Shown: positions 48,901 to 58,220, numbered from the stretch's first letter. The stretch is DNA of 64,000 bases from Actinoplanes couchii (GCF_016862075.1 NZ_BOMG01000026.1:179336-243335); one strand, 5' to 3'. Made by a program: numbers and translations. Notes: generated from the letters alone by a model not told the origin.

Positions 48901-50409
48901 GTGACATCGAAGCGTACGCCCGTACTCCTGGCCGGGGCCGGTGTCGCCGGCTCGCTGACCGCGCTGGAGCTGGCCCACCACGGCGTGCCCAGCATCGTGG
49001 TGGAACGGGCCGGCAGTCCGTCCCGGTTCCCGGACCCGATGCTGATCAGCGGCCGTGGCATGGAACTGCTGCGCCGGCTGGACCTGACCCGGGAACTGCG
49101 GGACGACGGGGTGGATCCGGGCTGCCCGGTCGACATCCTGTGGAGCCGGGAGGCCGGTGGGATGCCGGCGCTGTCCTGGCGGCTGCCGTCGGTCACCGAG
49201 ACCCGCCGGGCGTACGCCGACGAGCCGGACGGCAGCGCCCCGATCGAGCCCTACCTGCTGATCTCCGGCCCGGACCTGACCGCACGGCTGCGCCGGGCCC
49301 TGCACCGGCATCCGCTGATCGACCTGCGGTCCCGGTGGACCCTCACCGACGTCCGGGAGGAACCGGACGGTGTCACGGCCACCGTGATCGACGCCCAGGC
49401 CGGTGCCCGGCACGTCATCGAGGCCGCCTACCTGGCCGGATGCGACGGGGCGGACAGCACCGTACGCCGCTGTGCCGGTCTGCCGATGGACACCCTGGGG
49501 CCGGCCGTCCCGCACGTCGCCGTCTGTTTCCGCAGCCCGGCGTTGTCCGGCCGGTGGGCCAACCCGGCCACGCTGATCACCACCGGGGTGACCGTGACCA
49601 CCGGCCACTACGGCGACATGTGTGTGGCCCACCTGCCGGTCGGCGCGGACGGGCACGCCGACGTCGGCGATCCGGCGGAGCTGCTGCGCACCCGGCTGGG
49701 CGGGGAGGTGCCGGAGATCGTCGCGGTGGCGCAGCGGACCGGGGCGGCGGCCATCGCCCGGTCGTACCGCCGCGGCCGGATCTTTCTCGCCGGCCGGGCC
49801 GCGCATCAGCTGGAGTCACCGGCCGAGGAGATCGACACCTGCATCGGTGACGCGGTGAACCTGGGCTGGCGGCTCGCCGCCGTGGTCCGGCGCTGGGCGG
49901 ACGACCGGCTGCTCGACGGCTACCAGGAGGAACGCCGGCAGCAGGCGCTGCTGGACCGGGAGCTGGCCCACCGGGCGTTCCAGACCCGGCGGCGTTTCCA
50001 GCGGCTGGTCGGCACCGGCGCGGACCCGCGGGCGATGGCGGCGGCCCTGCGGCAGGAGGCGCCCCAGCTCGATCCGGCCCGCACCGGCCCGCCCGGGCTG
50101 CGTCCCCCGGCGTTCCGGCTGGCCGGCGGGGACCACGTCCTCGACCGGCTCGGCCCCCAGTTCACCCTGATCGACCTGAGCGCCGGGCGGGACGGGTGGG
50201 CGCTGGTGTCGGCGGCGCGGGCCCGCGGGATCCCGATGCGGCACCTGCCGGTGGCGGGCGCGCCGGTGCCCGGTTCGTGGCCCGGCCGGTTCGTGCTGAC
50301 CCGCCCGGATCAGCGGATCGTGTGGACCGGTGACGAGCCACCCGCCGACGGTGCCGTGGTGCTCGACGAACTGACCGGGGCAAGGGCGCGGACATACGAG
50401 AACACGTGA
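48901..50409 (+). CDS. FAD-dependent aromatic hydroxylase (PheA/TetX family) with altered second FAD motif
   Basis: A 502-residue flavin monooxygenase of the aromatic polyketide/phenol hydroxylase type, with a C-terminal thioredoxin-like domain (from about 410: FTLIDLSAGRDGWALVSAA). The N-terminal FAD motif is AGAGVAGSLTALEL and the DG motif is AGCDGADSTVRR. The second FAD motif usually reads GDAAH...P..G.G.N but here is AGRAAHQLESPAEEIDTCIGDAVNLGW, with Arg for the key Asp and Glu/Asp in place of the glycines. It may bind flavin differently or have lost activity. The GTG start at 48901 lies 43 bases after the LAL gene, so the two are probably co-transcribed. Confidence 0.82.
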   Translation: MTSKRTPVLLAGAGVAGSLTALELAHHGVPSIVVERAGSPSRFPDPMLISGRGMELLRRLDLTRELRDDGVDPGCPVDILWSREAGGMPALSWRLPSVTETRRAYADEPDGSAPIEPYLLISGPDLTARLRRALHRHPLIDLRSRWTLTDVREEPDGVTATVIDAQAGARHVIEAAYLAGCDGADSTVRRCAGLPMDTLGPAVPHVAVCFRSPALSGRWANPATLITTGVTVTTGHYGDMCVAHLPVGADGHADVGDPAELLRTRLGGEVPEIVAVAQRTGAAAIARSYRRGRIFLAGRAAHQLESPAEEIDTCIGDAVNLGWRLAAVVRRWADDRLLDGYQEERRQQALLDRELAHRAFQTRRRFQRLVGTGADPRAMAAALRQEAPQLDPARTGPPGLRPPAFRLAGGDHVLDRLGPQFTLIDLSAGRDGWALVSAARARGIPMRHLPVAGAPVPGSWPGRFVLTRPDQRIVWTGDEPPADGAVVLDELTGARARTYENT

Positions 50410-50476
50410 TATCCGCACCCCCGTTGACCTGGGCACACTCTCGACATCTCCCGGACGACCGGAATGGACGCGGACG

Positions 50477-51058
50477 ATGTTGACGACAATCACCGATGAT
50501 CTGGCAGGTGCCACGATCGCCGGGTGGTACGCCCGGCTCGCCGGCAGCGCATGCCCGCAACGCAACCACTGGCAGACCAAAGTCATCTACTACCGGGCGG
50601 TGGCCGAACTCCTCGCCGCCCAGCCGGACCGGCCCCTGACCTGGAAGACGATCGTCGGGGCGGCCCACGGTCGCCGCAGCACCTTCTACGAGGTGGCCGG
50701 CCGGCACGCCCGGCACGGGATGGTGCGGGAGCTGATCGACGACGGCACCGTCCGCTCGTACGAGATCGCTCTGCGGTACGGCCGGCCGAGCCCCGTCGAG
50801 CTGCTGATCGACGAGGCCAAGGTGTGGTCGTTCTGGCCGTACCGGCAGCAGTTCGTCGCGACCGCACCGGGCCTGGACGCGCTGCGCGACGCGGTGGTCG
50901 CCTGGGCGCGGCTCAACCCGGCGCTGGCCGCGGCGAACGCGTTCCGGCCGCCGGCCTGCGCGGTGGAGGACCTGGTCCTGCTGTACGAGGGACGACTCGC
51001 CGCCAGCCGGGCGGAGCACCGTCTCACCGAGGTGCTGCGCACCACGCTGCCGCTCTGA
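50477..51058 (+). CDS. TetR-like regulatory protein
   Basis: A 193-residue, mostly helical protein. Residues about 38-72 (YYRAVAELLAAQPDRPLTWKTIVGAAHGRRSTFYEVAG) read like the helix-turn-helix of TetR proteins, in which a target-binding helix ends in 'STFYxxF/AG'. The C-terminal helices would bind a small ligand. The first 25 residues are unusual for the family. The start at ATG 50477 has no strong ribosome-binding site. It follows the flavin hydroxylase gene on the same strand and may control it. Confidence 0.6.
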   Translation: MLTTITDDLAGATIAGWYARLAGSACPQRNHWQTKVIYYRAVAELLAAQPDRPLTWKTIVGAAHGRRSTFYEVAGRHARHGMVRELIDDGTVRSYEIALRYGRPSPVELLIDEAKVWSFWPYRQQFVATAPGLDALRDAVVAWARLNPALAAANAFRPPACAVEDLVLLYEGRLAASRAEHRLTEVLRTTLPL

Positions 51059-51087
51059 CCGGCCGGGCCGGCTCCCCGGTCACGACG

Positions 51088-51618
51088 TCACCAGGACCCC
51101 TTCGTGAGAACGTCCAGGAGCCGGCGTGCGGTGTCCGGGGCGCCCGCGCGCCCGCTCCGGAGCTTCTCGGCGTGGATCATCAGCAGGCCGGCCTGCCGGG
51201 TGCTGCGCGGAACCGCGGCGAACAGGCGGACGAAGGTGTCCCGGACCTCGGGGTCGCGTTCGGCCGCGGCCGCCCACGAGCGCAGCACCGTGCGGACGGC
51301 GTCGCCGGCGCCCGGCGTGATCAGGGACCAGCCCCACAGGCCGGCGACGACGGTGGCGATCGCCGGATCGTGCCCGGTCAGCGACAGGATCAGCGGCCGG
51401 TCCGGTTCCCCGCGGCGGTACGCGGCCCGCAGGAATCCGAACACCCCCGCGGTACGCCGGACCGCGCACCCGTCGGCCGCCCAGTCGTTGAGCAGGGTCA
51501 GTGACGCCAGCACGTCGTCGTCCCGGTCCAGCACGGTGAGGGCCACGGCGAGCACCCGGCGGTCCGGCTCCGCCAGTTCGCGGCTGTCGAACCACTGCTC
51601 GACGGCGTCCTGTGGCAC
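51088..51618 (-). CDS. Hypothetical helical protein
   Basis: A 176-residue protein from GTG 51618, chosen because GGAAGGGGG lies just upstream. It is all-helical, with short repeats of the sort 'VLAVALTVLDRDDDVLASLTLLNDWAADG' and 'AVRTVLRSWAAAAERDPEVRDTFVRLFAAVP', suggesting HEAT-like stacking. No membrane segment, signal peptide or catalytic motif is seen and no family is recognised. It is divergent from the Crp/Fnr gene and convergent with the TetR-like gene. Confidence 0.6.
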   Translation of the reverse strand: MPQDAVEQWFDSRELAEPDRRVLAVALTVLDRDDDVLASLTLLNDWAADGCAVRRTAGVFGFLRAAYRRGEPDRPLILSLTGHDPAIATVVAGLWGWSLITPGAGDAVRTVLRSWAAAAERDPEVRDTFVRLFAAVPRSTRQAGLLMIHAEKLRSGRAGAPDTARRLLDVLTKGSW

Positions 51619-51773
51619 CCCGCACCCCCTTCCCGGTCCGCCGGCGGACCGGTATCGCACCGATTCTGGGAGCAGCGGAGGACAGAGCCCATCGACCCCG
51701 GGTCCACAACGGATAGCGACGATCAGCCTCGGCGAGCGATGATCGGACGAACCGTTCCGGCAGAGGGGCAGTC

Positions 51774-52454
51774 ATGACGCTGATGCACCCGGCGCCCGCG
51801 ACCTTTCTCGGCGGGCTGAGCCCGGCCACCGCCACCGAGCTGCTGGCGCTGTGCGCCCGGCGGCGGCATCAGGCGGGCAGCACGATCCTGCGCGAGGGTG
51901 TCACCGGGTCACAGGTGGTGCTGCTGCTGAGCGGGTTCGTCAAGGTGACCACCGCGGTCGACGGGCAGGCGACCCTGCTCGGCATCCGGATGCCCGGCGA
52001 GCTGATCGGCGAGATCGGCGCGCTGACCGGGGCGCCGCGCAACGCGACGGTGACCGCCTGCGGCACGGTGCACGTCGGGGTGGTGTCCCGGGTGGTGTTC
52101 GAGGACTTCCTGCGCCGCCACCCGGACACCTCGAACCTGGTGATGGCGACCATCGCCCGCAAGCTGACCTGGGCCAACCGGCGGCGCAGCGACTTCGCCG
52201 CGTTCCCCGCGCACATCCGGCTGGCCCGGCTGCTGGTGGAGATCGCCGCGGTGTGCGGCCGGCCGGCCCCGGGCGACCGGATCGAGATCGTCGTCGCGCT
52301 CAGTCAGCCGGAACTGGCCGCGATGATCGCCATCGCCCGTGCGACCGCGCAGAAGGCGTTGCACGAGCTGCGTGAGAAGGGCCTGATCAGCACCGCTTAC
52401 CGGCGGATCGTCATCCTCGACCCGGCCGGTCTGCGGCGGCTGGCGGACGGGTGA
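51774..52454 (+). CDS. Crp/Fnr-family transcriptional regulator
   Basis: A 226-residue regulator. The cyclic-nucleotide-binding fold spans about 12-125 (GSTILREGVTGSQVVLLLSGFVKV, then GIRMPGELIGEIGALTG) and a winged helix lies at about 165-222 (ALSQPELAAMIAIARATAQKALHELREKGLI). The phosphate-binding arginine seen in true cAMP receptors is not evident in the GEIGALTG loop, so the ligand is open; no cysteine cluster for an iron-sulfur centre is present. AGAGGGG precedes the ATG. The end overlaps the convergent GGDEF-EAL gene by 44 bases. Confidence 0.9.
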   Translation: MTLMHPAPATFLGGLSPATATELLALCARRRHQAGSTILREGVTGSQVVLLLSGFVKVTTAVDGQATLLGIRMPGELIGEIGALTGAPRNATVTACGTVHVGVVSRVVFEDFLRRHPDTSNLVMATIARKLTWANRRRSDFAAFPAHIRLARLLVEIAAVCGRPAPGDRIEIVVALSQPELAAMIAIARATAQKALHELREKGLISTAYRRIVILDPAGLRRLADG

Positions 52455-54759
52455 GCTCGGCTCTTCGAGCGGCGTTCTGGTCGGCCAGTAGACGGGCCAC
52501 CCCGTCGGCGGACATCGGCTCGGCCAGGTGGTAGCCCTGCCCGAGGGTGTACCCGAGATCGCGGAGCACGGCCACCTGCTCCGGGTTCTCGATGCCCTCG
52601 GCGACAGTGCCGAGGTTGAGGGCGCGCGCGAGCTGGATCACCGCGCGGGCCACCGCCTGCCGGGCGCCGGCTGCCGCGGGCTGCCCGTCGTCGATCTCGA
52701 TACCGTCCACGAACGACTTGTCCAGCTTGACGATCGAGGCGGGGAAGGCCCGCAGCAGACTCAGCGACGACTCGCCGGTGCCGAAGTCGTCCAGGGCCAG
52801 GCGGATGCCCATCCGGTCGAGTTCGTACAGCGCCCGGGAGACCTGCTGGCCACGGAGCACCGCCGACTCGGTGACCTCCAGGATCAGCCGCTCACAGGGC
52901 AGTCCGCTGTCGGCGAGCGCGGCGGCCACGTCGGCCACGAAGTCCGGGTCGTGCAGCTGCCGGGCGGACACGTTCAGCCCGGTCTCCTCCAGCGCGTCCG
53001 GCCCGAACTCGGCCAGCCACGCGGCCGCCTGCCGGCACGTCTCGCGCAGCACGAACCGGCCCAGCGGCACGATCAGGCCGGTGCGTTCGGCGGCCGGGAT
53101 GAACTCGGCCGGGCTGACCGTGCCACGGACCGGGTGCTGCCAGCGGACCAGCGCCTCGACCCCGATCACCCGGCGCTGCTCCAGCCGCACGATCGGCTGG
53201 TAGACCACCCGCAGCTCGTTGTTGTCCAGGGCCCGCCGCAGTTCGCCGCCGAGCTGCATGTGCGCCAGGACCGGCTCGCCCATGCCGTCCACGTACCTGG
53301 TGAAACACGCCTCGCCACGCTGCCGGGCGGTGTACTTGGCGACGTCGGCGTCGCGCAGCACCGAGTCGACGGTGGCACCCGGCGTGGCCACCGCGATGCC
53401 GATGCTGGCCTGCACCAGCAGCCGGTGCTCGCTGACCGGCTGGGCCAGGGCCGCCAGCAGTCGCGCGGCCAGCCCCTCCGGATCGGCGCCCGGGCCGGTC
53501 AACAGGACCGCGAACTCGTCGCCGCCCACCCGTACCGGCAGGCCGTCGTCGTTGACCTGGTCCTCGAGGACCCGGGCCACCGCGATCAGCAACCGGTCGC
53601 CGACCCCTTGCCCGAGCAGGTCGTTGACCGTCTTGAAGTCGTCCAGATCGATCAGCAGCACACTCGCCTGACCGGAAGTAGTCAGTGCGGTGGTGAGCCG
53701 GTCGCGGAACTGCGCCCGGTTCGCCAGCCCGGTCAGACCGTCGTGGCTGACCTCGTGCTGCAGCCGCTCCTCCTGGATCCGCGAGTTGCGCAGCAGCCTG
53801 TCGTTCTCCTGATAGGCGAGGTACTGACGCACCATGACCAGCGCGGTAACCACGACGGCGGCGATCAGGACCACCCGCACCGGCCACTGCAGGGTCGCGC
53901 CGAAGGCCACCGCGATCAACGGCACGTCGATCAGGATCATTGCCAGGTACGGCAGCAGAACGCCACCGCGGGCCGGGGCACGGGACAGCCCGTGGTCGGC
54001 CCGGCTCTGCGCCGCGACGCCGAGAGTGATCAGTAACGGGGCCAGCGGCATCACGACCGCCTGTGCCGGGACGCTGGCGAGGTAACCGAACTGCACCGCC
54101 AGCACCGAGACGACCCCGGCCGGCACCCCACCGGCGGCCGCGATGAACCGCATCGCCACCCGGTCGACCGGACCACCGGCGATGTACGACACCTTCGTGG
54201 CGGCGCCGACCGCGACCAGCATCCCCAGCCCGACCAGCAGTGTCGCCTGTGGACTCCACGGTTCGCGGGCGGACAGCATCGGCACCAGCCCGAGGTACCA
54301 CAGCACGGCCGAACAGCCGAGGAACGCGATCGCCCGGTCCAGCAGCATCCGCCACCGCTCGGCCCCGCCGGCGGCCACCACCGGCACCCGGGCCAGCGCC
54401 CCGATCGCGATCAGGAACCCGACCGCCACACAGGCCGCCGCCGTCCCCGGCATGCTGCGGGTGCGCACCTCGTCGGCGTGGGTCAGCATGTCCACCGCGA
54501 GCCAGGCGTAACCGCAGGTCATGATGGCGACGGCGGCTTGGATCGCCCGCCAGAACCAGCGTTGTGTCCCACGGGCCAGGTGCCGGATCGACACGGTGGC
54601 GACCACCCCACCGGCCGGGACGAACAGGTAGGCGATCGCTTCCGGCCCGACACCGGTGCCCAGATAGAAGGCACACCAGACACCCCCGAACGCGGCAACC
54701 GCACCAGCGGCCCGAACATGCTTCCGGGCCCCCGCCGGTTGATCCACTCCCCGCGTCAC
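52411..54759 (-). CDS. Multi-spanning membrane GGDEF-EAL protein
   Basis: A 782-residue cyclic di-GMP enzyme. The N-terminal 330 residues form about nine to ten hydrophobic membrane helices, followed by a coiled segment (YQENDRLLRNSRIQEERLQHEV), a GGDEF domain with intact VGGDEF, and an EAL domain with GVEALVRWQHP, LILEVTESA, DDFGTGESSLS and AEGIEN. Both domains keep their catalytic residues. The membrane part resembles MASE-type sensors but is not assigned. The GTG at 54759 has only a weak ribosome-binding site. Confidence 0.9.
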   Translation of the reverse strand: MTRGVDQPAGARKHVRAAGAVAAFGGVWCAFYLGTGVGPEAIAYLFVPAGGVVATVSIRHLARGTQRWFWRAIQAAVAIMTCGYAWLAVDMLTHADEVRTRSMPGTAAACVAVGFLIAIGALARVPVVAAGGAERWRMLLDRAIAFLGCSAVLWYLGLVPMLSAREPWSPQATLLVGLGMLVAVGAATKVSYIAGGPVDRVAMRFIAAAGGVPAGVVSVLAVQFGYLASVPAQAVVMPLAPLLITLGVAAQSRADHGLSRAPARGGVLLPYLAMILIDVPLIAVAFGATLQWPVRVVLIAAVVVTALVMVRQYLAYQENDRLLRNSRIQEERLQHEVSHDGLTGLANRAQFRDRLTTALTTSGQASVLLIDLDDFKTVNDLLGQGVGDRLLIAVARVLEDQVNDDGLPVRVGGDEFAVLLTGPGADPEGLAARLLAALAQPVSEHRLLVQASIGIAVATPGATVDSVLRDADVAKYTARQRGEACFTRYVDGMGEPVLAHMQLGGELRRALDNNELRVVYQPIVRLEQRRVIGVEALVRWQHPVRGTVSPAEFIPAAERTGLIVPLGRFVLRETCRQAAAWLAEFGPDALEETGLNVSARQLHDPDFVADVAAALADSGLPCERLILEVTESAVLRGQQVSRALYELDRMGIRLALDDFGTGESSLSLLRAFPASIVKLDKSFVDGIEIDDGQPAAAGARQAVARAVIQLARALNLGTVAEGIENPEQVAVLRDLGYTLGQGYHLAEPMSADGVARLLADQNAARRAELTRPPAAADRPGRG

Positions 54760-54858
54760 GGCCCGACACTAGCGCCCCGGCCAACCCACCGATCTCCCCC
54801 GAACGTTCGACGTTCACCGATCCGTTCCATCGACGGTAAGGAGACTTCAACAGCCTCC

Positions 54859-55908
54859 TTACCGCAGCGGGCGTAAGGAGCCGGCGGTGATCTGGGCGGG
54901 TGTCGCGTCGGCCAGCAGTGGGGTGGCGACACCGAAGGGGCCCGACTCGTTCGACGTGAGCGTCTTCCGGCGCTCGGCAACGAGGCCACGATGCAGCTCC
55001 CGGAGGGACTTCGCGATGTCCTCCTCCGCCTGGTAGGTGTCGTTGCCGAGGACACTCTGCGCGTTCAGGACCTTGGCGGCCACCTCGGTGGCGGTGTCCG
55101 CGGCCAGATCGAGCTTCGTCTGCTCCTTGTCGGCCGGCACCAGGCCACCACCGATGGTGCCGGCGACGTCGATGATCACCGCGGCGGCGAGTGCGCCGGC
55201 GCCGCCCGCCAGTGCCCCGCCGACGGTGCCGATCACGCAGAGGGCGATGCTCCCCCACTTCATCGCGTCGGCCCCGGTGCACGCGCTGTTGCTGAGCTGC
55301 TGGGTGGCGCTGATCGCGTTGTCGAGCATGGTCAGGACCGACTTCCGGAACCGGATGTGGACGATCTTCGCGCCCTCGACGGCGTTCCGGGAGTACCTGA
55401 TCAGCTCCCGCTGGTTCGGCACCATGGTCTGCAGCGGCGTGACGAGGTGATCGATGAAGTTGTCCCGGAAGGCGCCCTCCCAGTGCCCCATCTCGCCGCG
55501 CACGTCGTTGATCCGCGCGAGGCCGGGTGACGCACCGACCCAGGCGCCGTCGGCACTCGCCCGGCCCTCCAGCATTCCCTCGATCGCGGCCAGCGACTCG
55601 ATGACCGGGTTGAGGGCGTCCGGGTCCGGATCGAGGAACCGCTCGAACGACGGGACCACCCACTCGTAGTCCTGGGTGCGCACCCGGTCCCGGTACATGT
55701 CGGCTTCCGCCGTCGAGATCGGGAGGGCGTCCCACTCACCCGGATGATCGTCGGCCCACTTGTCGTTGATCGCCTTCGCCCAGGACGTGGAGTCCTCCAG
55801 GGTCTGCCGGATCAGTTCCTGCCTGAGCTTGGCCGCCTTCTCCCGTACCGCCGTCTCGAAGGCCTGACCGGCGAGTTCGGGCGGCGTCGTCAACACCGGG
55901 TCGCTCAC
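54859..55908 (-). CDS. ESX-type T7SS substrate-like protein with WXG motif and hydrophobic core
   Basis: A 349-residue helical protein with Trp-Glu-Gly at residues 143-145 (GEMGHWEGAFRDNFIDHL), a glycine/alanine-rich hydrophobic stretch at about 216-250 that could span a membrane, and a charged C-terminus. The layout (long helices, WXG turn, membrane part) fits larger T7SS substrates. The GTG at 55908 overlaps the stop of the previous gene (GTGA). That small partner and the NHL gene upstream make a compact locus separate from the ATPase operon 20 kb away. Confidence 0.65.
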   Translation of the reverse strand: MSDPVLTTPPELAGQAFETAVREKAAKLRQELIRQTLEDSTSWAKAINDKWADDHPGEWDALPISTAEADMYRDRVRTQDYEWVVPSFERFLDPDPDALNPVIESLAAIEGMLEGRASADGAWVGASPGLARINDVRGEMGHWEGAFRDNFIDHLVTPLQTMVPNQRELIRYSRNAVEGAKIVHIRFRKSVLTMLDNAISATQQLSNSACTGADAMKWGSIALCVIGTVGGALAGGAGALAAAVIIDVAGTIGGGLVPADKEQTKLDLAADTATEVAAKVLNAQSVLGNDTYQAEEDIAKSLRELHRGLVAERRKTLTSNESGPFGVATPLLADATPAQITAGSLRPLR

Positions 55909-56330
55909 TGCGGCCTCCCCGGATCGTCGTCCGAACCGGGCAGCGGCGGGTTGGAGGCCACGTCACCGGGGATGAGGTTGCGCGGGTCGGCCATGTGGTC
56001 ACGCAGCAGGTTCGCGTTCGCCTCGTCCACGTCGAGGTAGGCCTGCGTCGCGGTGCGGACTCCCTGCGCCGAGTCCAGCACGGTGGTGCCGACGTGCTCC
56101 ACCATCGCCTGCATCTCCGCGCGGAGATCCTCCCAGGCGGAACCGATCGTGCTGGACATGACGATGGAGCCGGGGTACGCCGGACCGTTGACCCGGAACG
56201 AGTCACCGCCGCCGGCCGAGCCGCCGAGAAGCCGGTTCGCGTCGTAGAACACGTCCGCGACCCGCGGCAGCAGCACATCGGACACCCGCCAGAGGCGGAA
56301 CAGGTCACCACCTGTCACTTCGGCAGCCAT
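55905..56330 (-). CDS. Small helical WXG100-like partner protein
   Basis: A 141-residue protein. A helical segment TIGSAWEDLRAEMQAMVEHVGTTV (Trp65) resembles the central turn and second helix of ESX-type proteins, with Trp-Glu-Asp where WXG is usual. The tail is rich in Pro and Asp. It starts at ATG 56330 with a modest ribosome-binding site and is coupled by overlap to the larger substrate-like gene, as a heterodimer partner would be. The family assignment is tentative. Confidence 0.6.
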   Translation of the reverse strand: MAAEVTGGDLFRLWRVSDVLLPRVADVFYDANRLLGGSAGGGDSFRVNGPAYPGSIVMSSTIGSAWEDLRAEMQAMVEHVGTTVLDSAQGVRTATQAYLDVDEANANLLRDHMADPRNLIPGDVASNPPLPGSDDDPGRPQ

Positions 56331-56335
56331 GTGCC

Positions 56336-57448
56336 TCACACCCTCCTGCGGCGGATCGTCAAGAAGAGGATCACGGCGAGTACGGCAGCCGCACCGCCCG
56401 CGATCCATGGCCAGACCGGTGCCGGGTCGTCGTCCGCCGGGGCGTTCCCACCCGGCGCCGCGGCGGGCATCGAGAAGACCCGGCTGCCCACCGTGTCGAC
56501 CAGATAGAGCGGACCCGCGGCGGACACGCTCGTGGCCAGGCCCACCGGATCCCGGGTGCCGAAGGGATCCGCGGCCAGGGTCGCCGCGGTGGTCACGGTG
56601 CCGTCGGTGCCGAGCCGCCGGACGGTCCGCTGCCGGTTGTCGACGAAGTAGAGGCCGTCCGGTCCGGCGCTGACCGCGGTGGCGTCGAACGGCGCGGAGT
56701 TCGGCCGGTTCTCGTCGGCCGCCCAGCCGCTGTCCGAGGACTCGACGATCGTCGCCACCCGGCCGTCCCGGAGGCGGCTCAACTGGGACGTGGCACTGGT
56801 GATCCAGACGTCACCGGCGGCGTCGGCGGCCAGCCCGGTCGGCAGCGGGACCGGCGTCGACACCGGACGGCTCCCCGCCCCGGGCGGGATCTCGACGACC
56901 CGGCCGTTCTCCCGGTCGGCGAGGTACAGGGTTCCGGACGGGGCCACCGCCAGCGCGTTGATCGTGGCGATCGGCCCGCCGAGCGACTCGGCGGTCACCC
57001 TGGCCTCGATGGTCCCGTCGGCTGCCAGCGCGTACACCCGCGAGGCCAGGCTGTCGGCGATGAAGACCGTGCCGTCCGCGCCGGCCGCCACCGCGCTGGG
57101 CAGGCCGAGCGAGACGTCGGTGCCCTTGACGCCGGATGCCACCGGCCCGGTCGCCGCGGCCCGGCCGTCATTGCCGGCGACGGTACGGATCACCCCGTCC
57201 GGCCGCACGGCACGCACCCGGTGATTACGGGTGTCGGCCACGTAGACCGTGCCGTCGGCGGCGACCGCGGCGCCGAGCGGCCGGTTCAGCCCCGCCCGGG
57301 CAGCCGGTCCGCCGTCGCCGGTGAACGTGGCCCCGCCCGCGCCGGCCACCAGGACCGGCGCGGTCTCCACGGCCCGGGCGAAGGCGGGCGCCGGCACCGC
57401 GAGCGCCGGTACGGCGAGAACGGCCAGGACGGCGAGACGTGGACTCAT
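56336..57448 (-). CDS. Exported NHL-repeat beta-propeller protein with C-terminal membrane anchor
   Basis: A 370-residue protein from ATG 57448 (an adjacent GTG at 57451 is also possible). A signal peptide (1-26) is followed by NHL-like repeats forming a beta-propeller: 'LNRPLGAAVAADGTVYVADTRNHRVRAV' and later copies such as 'INALAVAPSGTLYLADRENGRVVEI'. The end has a transmembrane helix (about 345-365) and a basic RRRR tail. It should be anchored in the membrane with the propeller outside, binding a protein or sugar. It lies five bases before the WXG-like gene and may belong to the same export locus. Confidence 0.8.
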   Translation of the reverse strand: MSPRLAVLAVLAVPALAVPAPAFARAVETAPVLVAGAGGATFTGDGGPAARAGLNRPLGAAVAADGTVYVADTRNHRVRAVRPDGVIRTVAGNDGRAAATGPVASGVKGTDVSLGLPSAVAAGADGTVFIADSLASRVYALAADGTIEARVTAESLGGPIATINALAVAPSGTLYLADRENGRVVEIPPGAGSRPVSTPVPLPTGLAADAAGDVWITSATSQLSRLRDGRVATIVESSDSGWAADENRPNSAPFDATAVSAGPDGLYFVDNRQRTVRRLGTDGTVTTAATLAADPFGTRDPVGLATSVSAAGPLYLVDTVGSRVFSMPAAAPGGNAPADDDPAPVWPWIAGGAAAVLAVILFLTIRRRRV

Positions 57449-57534
57449 CACAACCGAGGTGTACCACGGCAGACTCGGATAGGTTCAGTCACGTCGATCG
57501 AAACTGATGATCAAGCTGCGGAAACGGGGGCGTC

Positions 57535-58104
57535 GTGTGGCATTCGGAGGCGGATCTCGGCGAGCGGTTGCGGACCATGAGCGTCACCGGCACCTCGCCG
57601 GACGGCGCCGTCCAGGCCACGGTCACCGGCGAGAACCGGCTGACGCTACGGTTCCGGCCGCGGACCTACGAGTGGTACGACGACGGTGGACTCGCCCGGC
57701 AGCTCACCGCGCTGGGCACCGGCACCTGGGTCGCGTGGACACGCCGGCGTGCGGAGATCACCCGTCTCGCGCTCGGGCAGAGTCACGGCGAGGCGGAGCA
57801 GAACCGGAGGCACGCCGACGACGCACGGACGCGCCGTTTCACCGATCGGTTACGCGACCTCGAGTGTGTGGGGGTCTCTCCCCGGCGCTCGGTCCACCTC
57901 CGGCTCACCGGCGCCACCCGCTGGCAGGTCGAGATCGCCGCGGGCACCGTCCGCGACATGCCCGAACGCGTCTTCGTCGAGGAGGCGGTGGCGGCCTTCG
58001 ACGCGGTGATCGGCGACCGCTCGGCGAAGCTGGCCCTGCTCCGCGCCGAACACTTCGACATCGGTGTGCCCCGGAGCTGGCTGCGGCACGCCGATCCGTC
58101 CTGA
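57535..58104 (+). CDS. YbaB/EbfC-like small protein
   Basis: A 189-residue protein whose first part (VTGTSPDGAVQATVTGENRLTLRFRPRTYEWYDDGGLARQLTAL) resembles the strand-and-helix pattern of YbaB/EbfC nucleoid-associated proteins; similar proteins are found near actinobacterial T7SS loci. The second half repeats a similar strand-rich pattern (SPRRSVHLRLTGATRWQVEIAAG), so it may be a tandem or a fused form. The GTG at 57535 follows a G-rich site. The function is not known; divergence from the NHL gene suggests a link with that locus. Confidence 0.5.
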   Translation: MWHSEADLGERLRTMSVTGTSPDGAVQATVTGENRLTLRFRPRTYEWYDDGGLARQLTALGTGTWVAWTRRRAEITRLALGQSHGEAEQNRRHADDARTRRFTDRLRDLECVGVSPRRSVHLRLTGATRWQVEIAAGTVRDMPERVFVEEAVAAFDAVIGDRSAKLALLRAEHFDIGVPRSWLRHADPS

Positions 58105-58220
58105 CCCCTTCTTCGGGCAAGCAACGGCTGTCGATTAGTTTCGGGCGGTGTCGCATGTCGGTAGTGGCGGTGAGCGGAAACATCCGGGTGGGGCCGTAGC
58201 CGGTCGTATCACCGGTCGTT

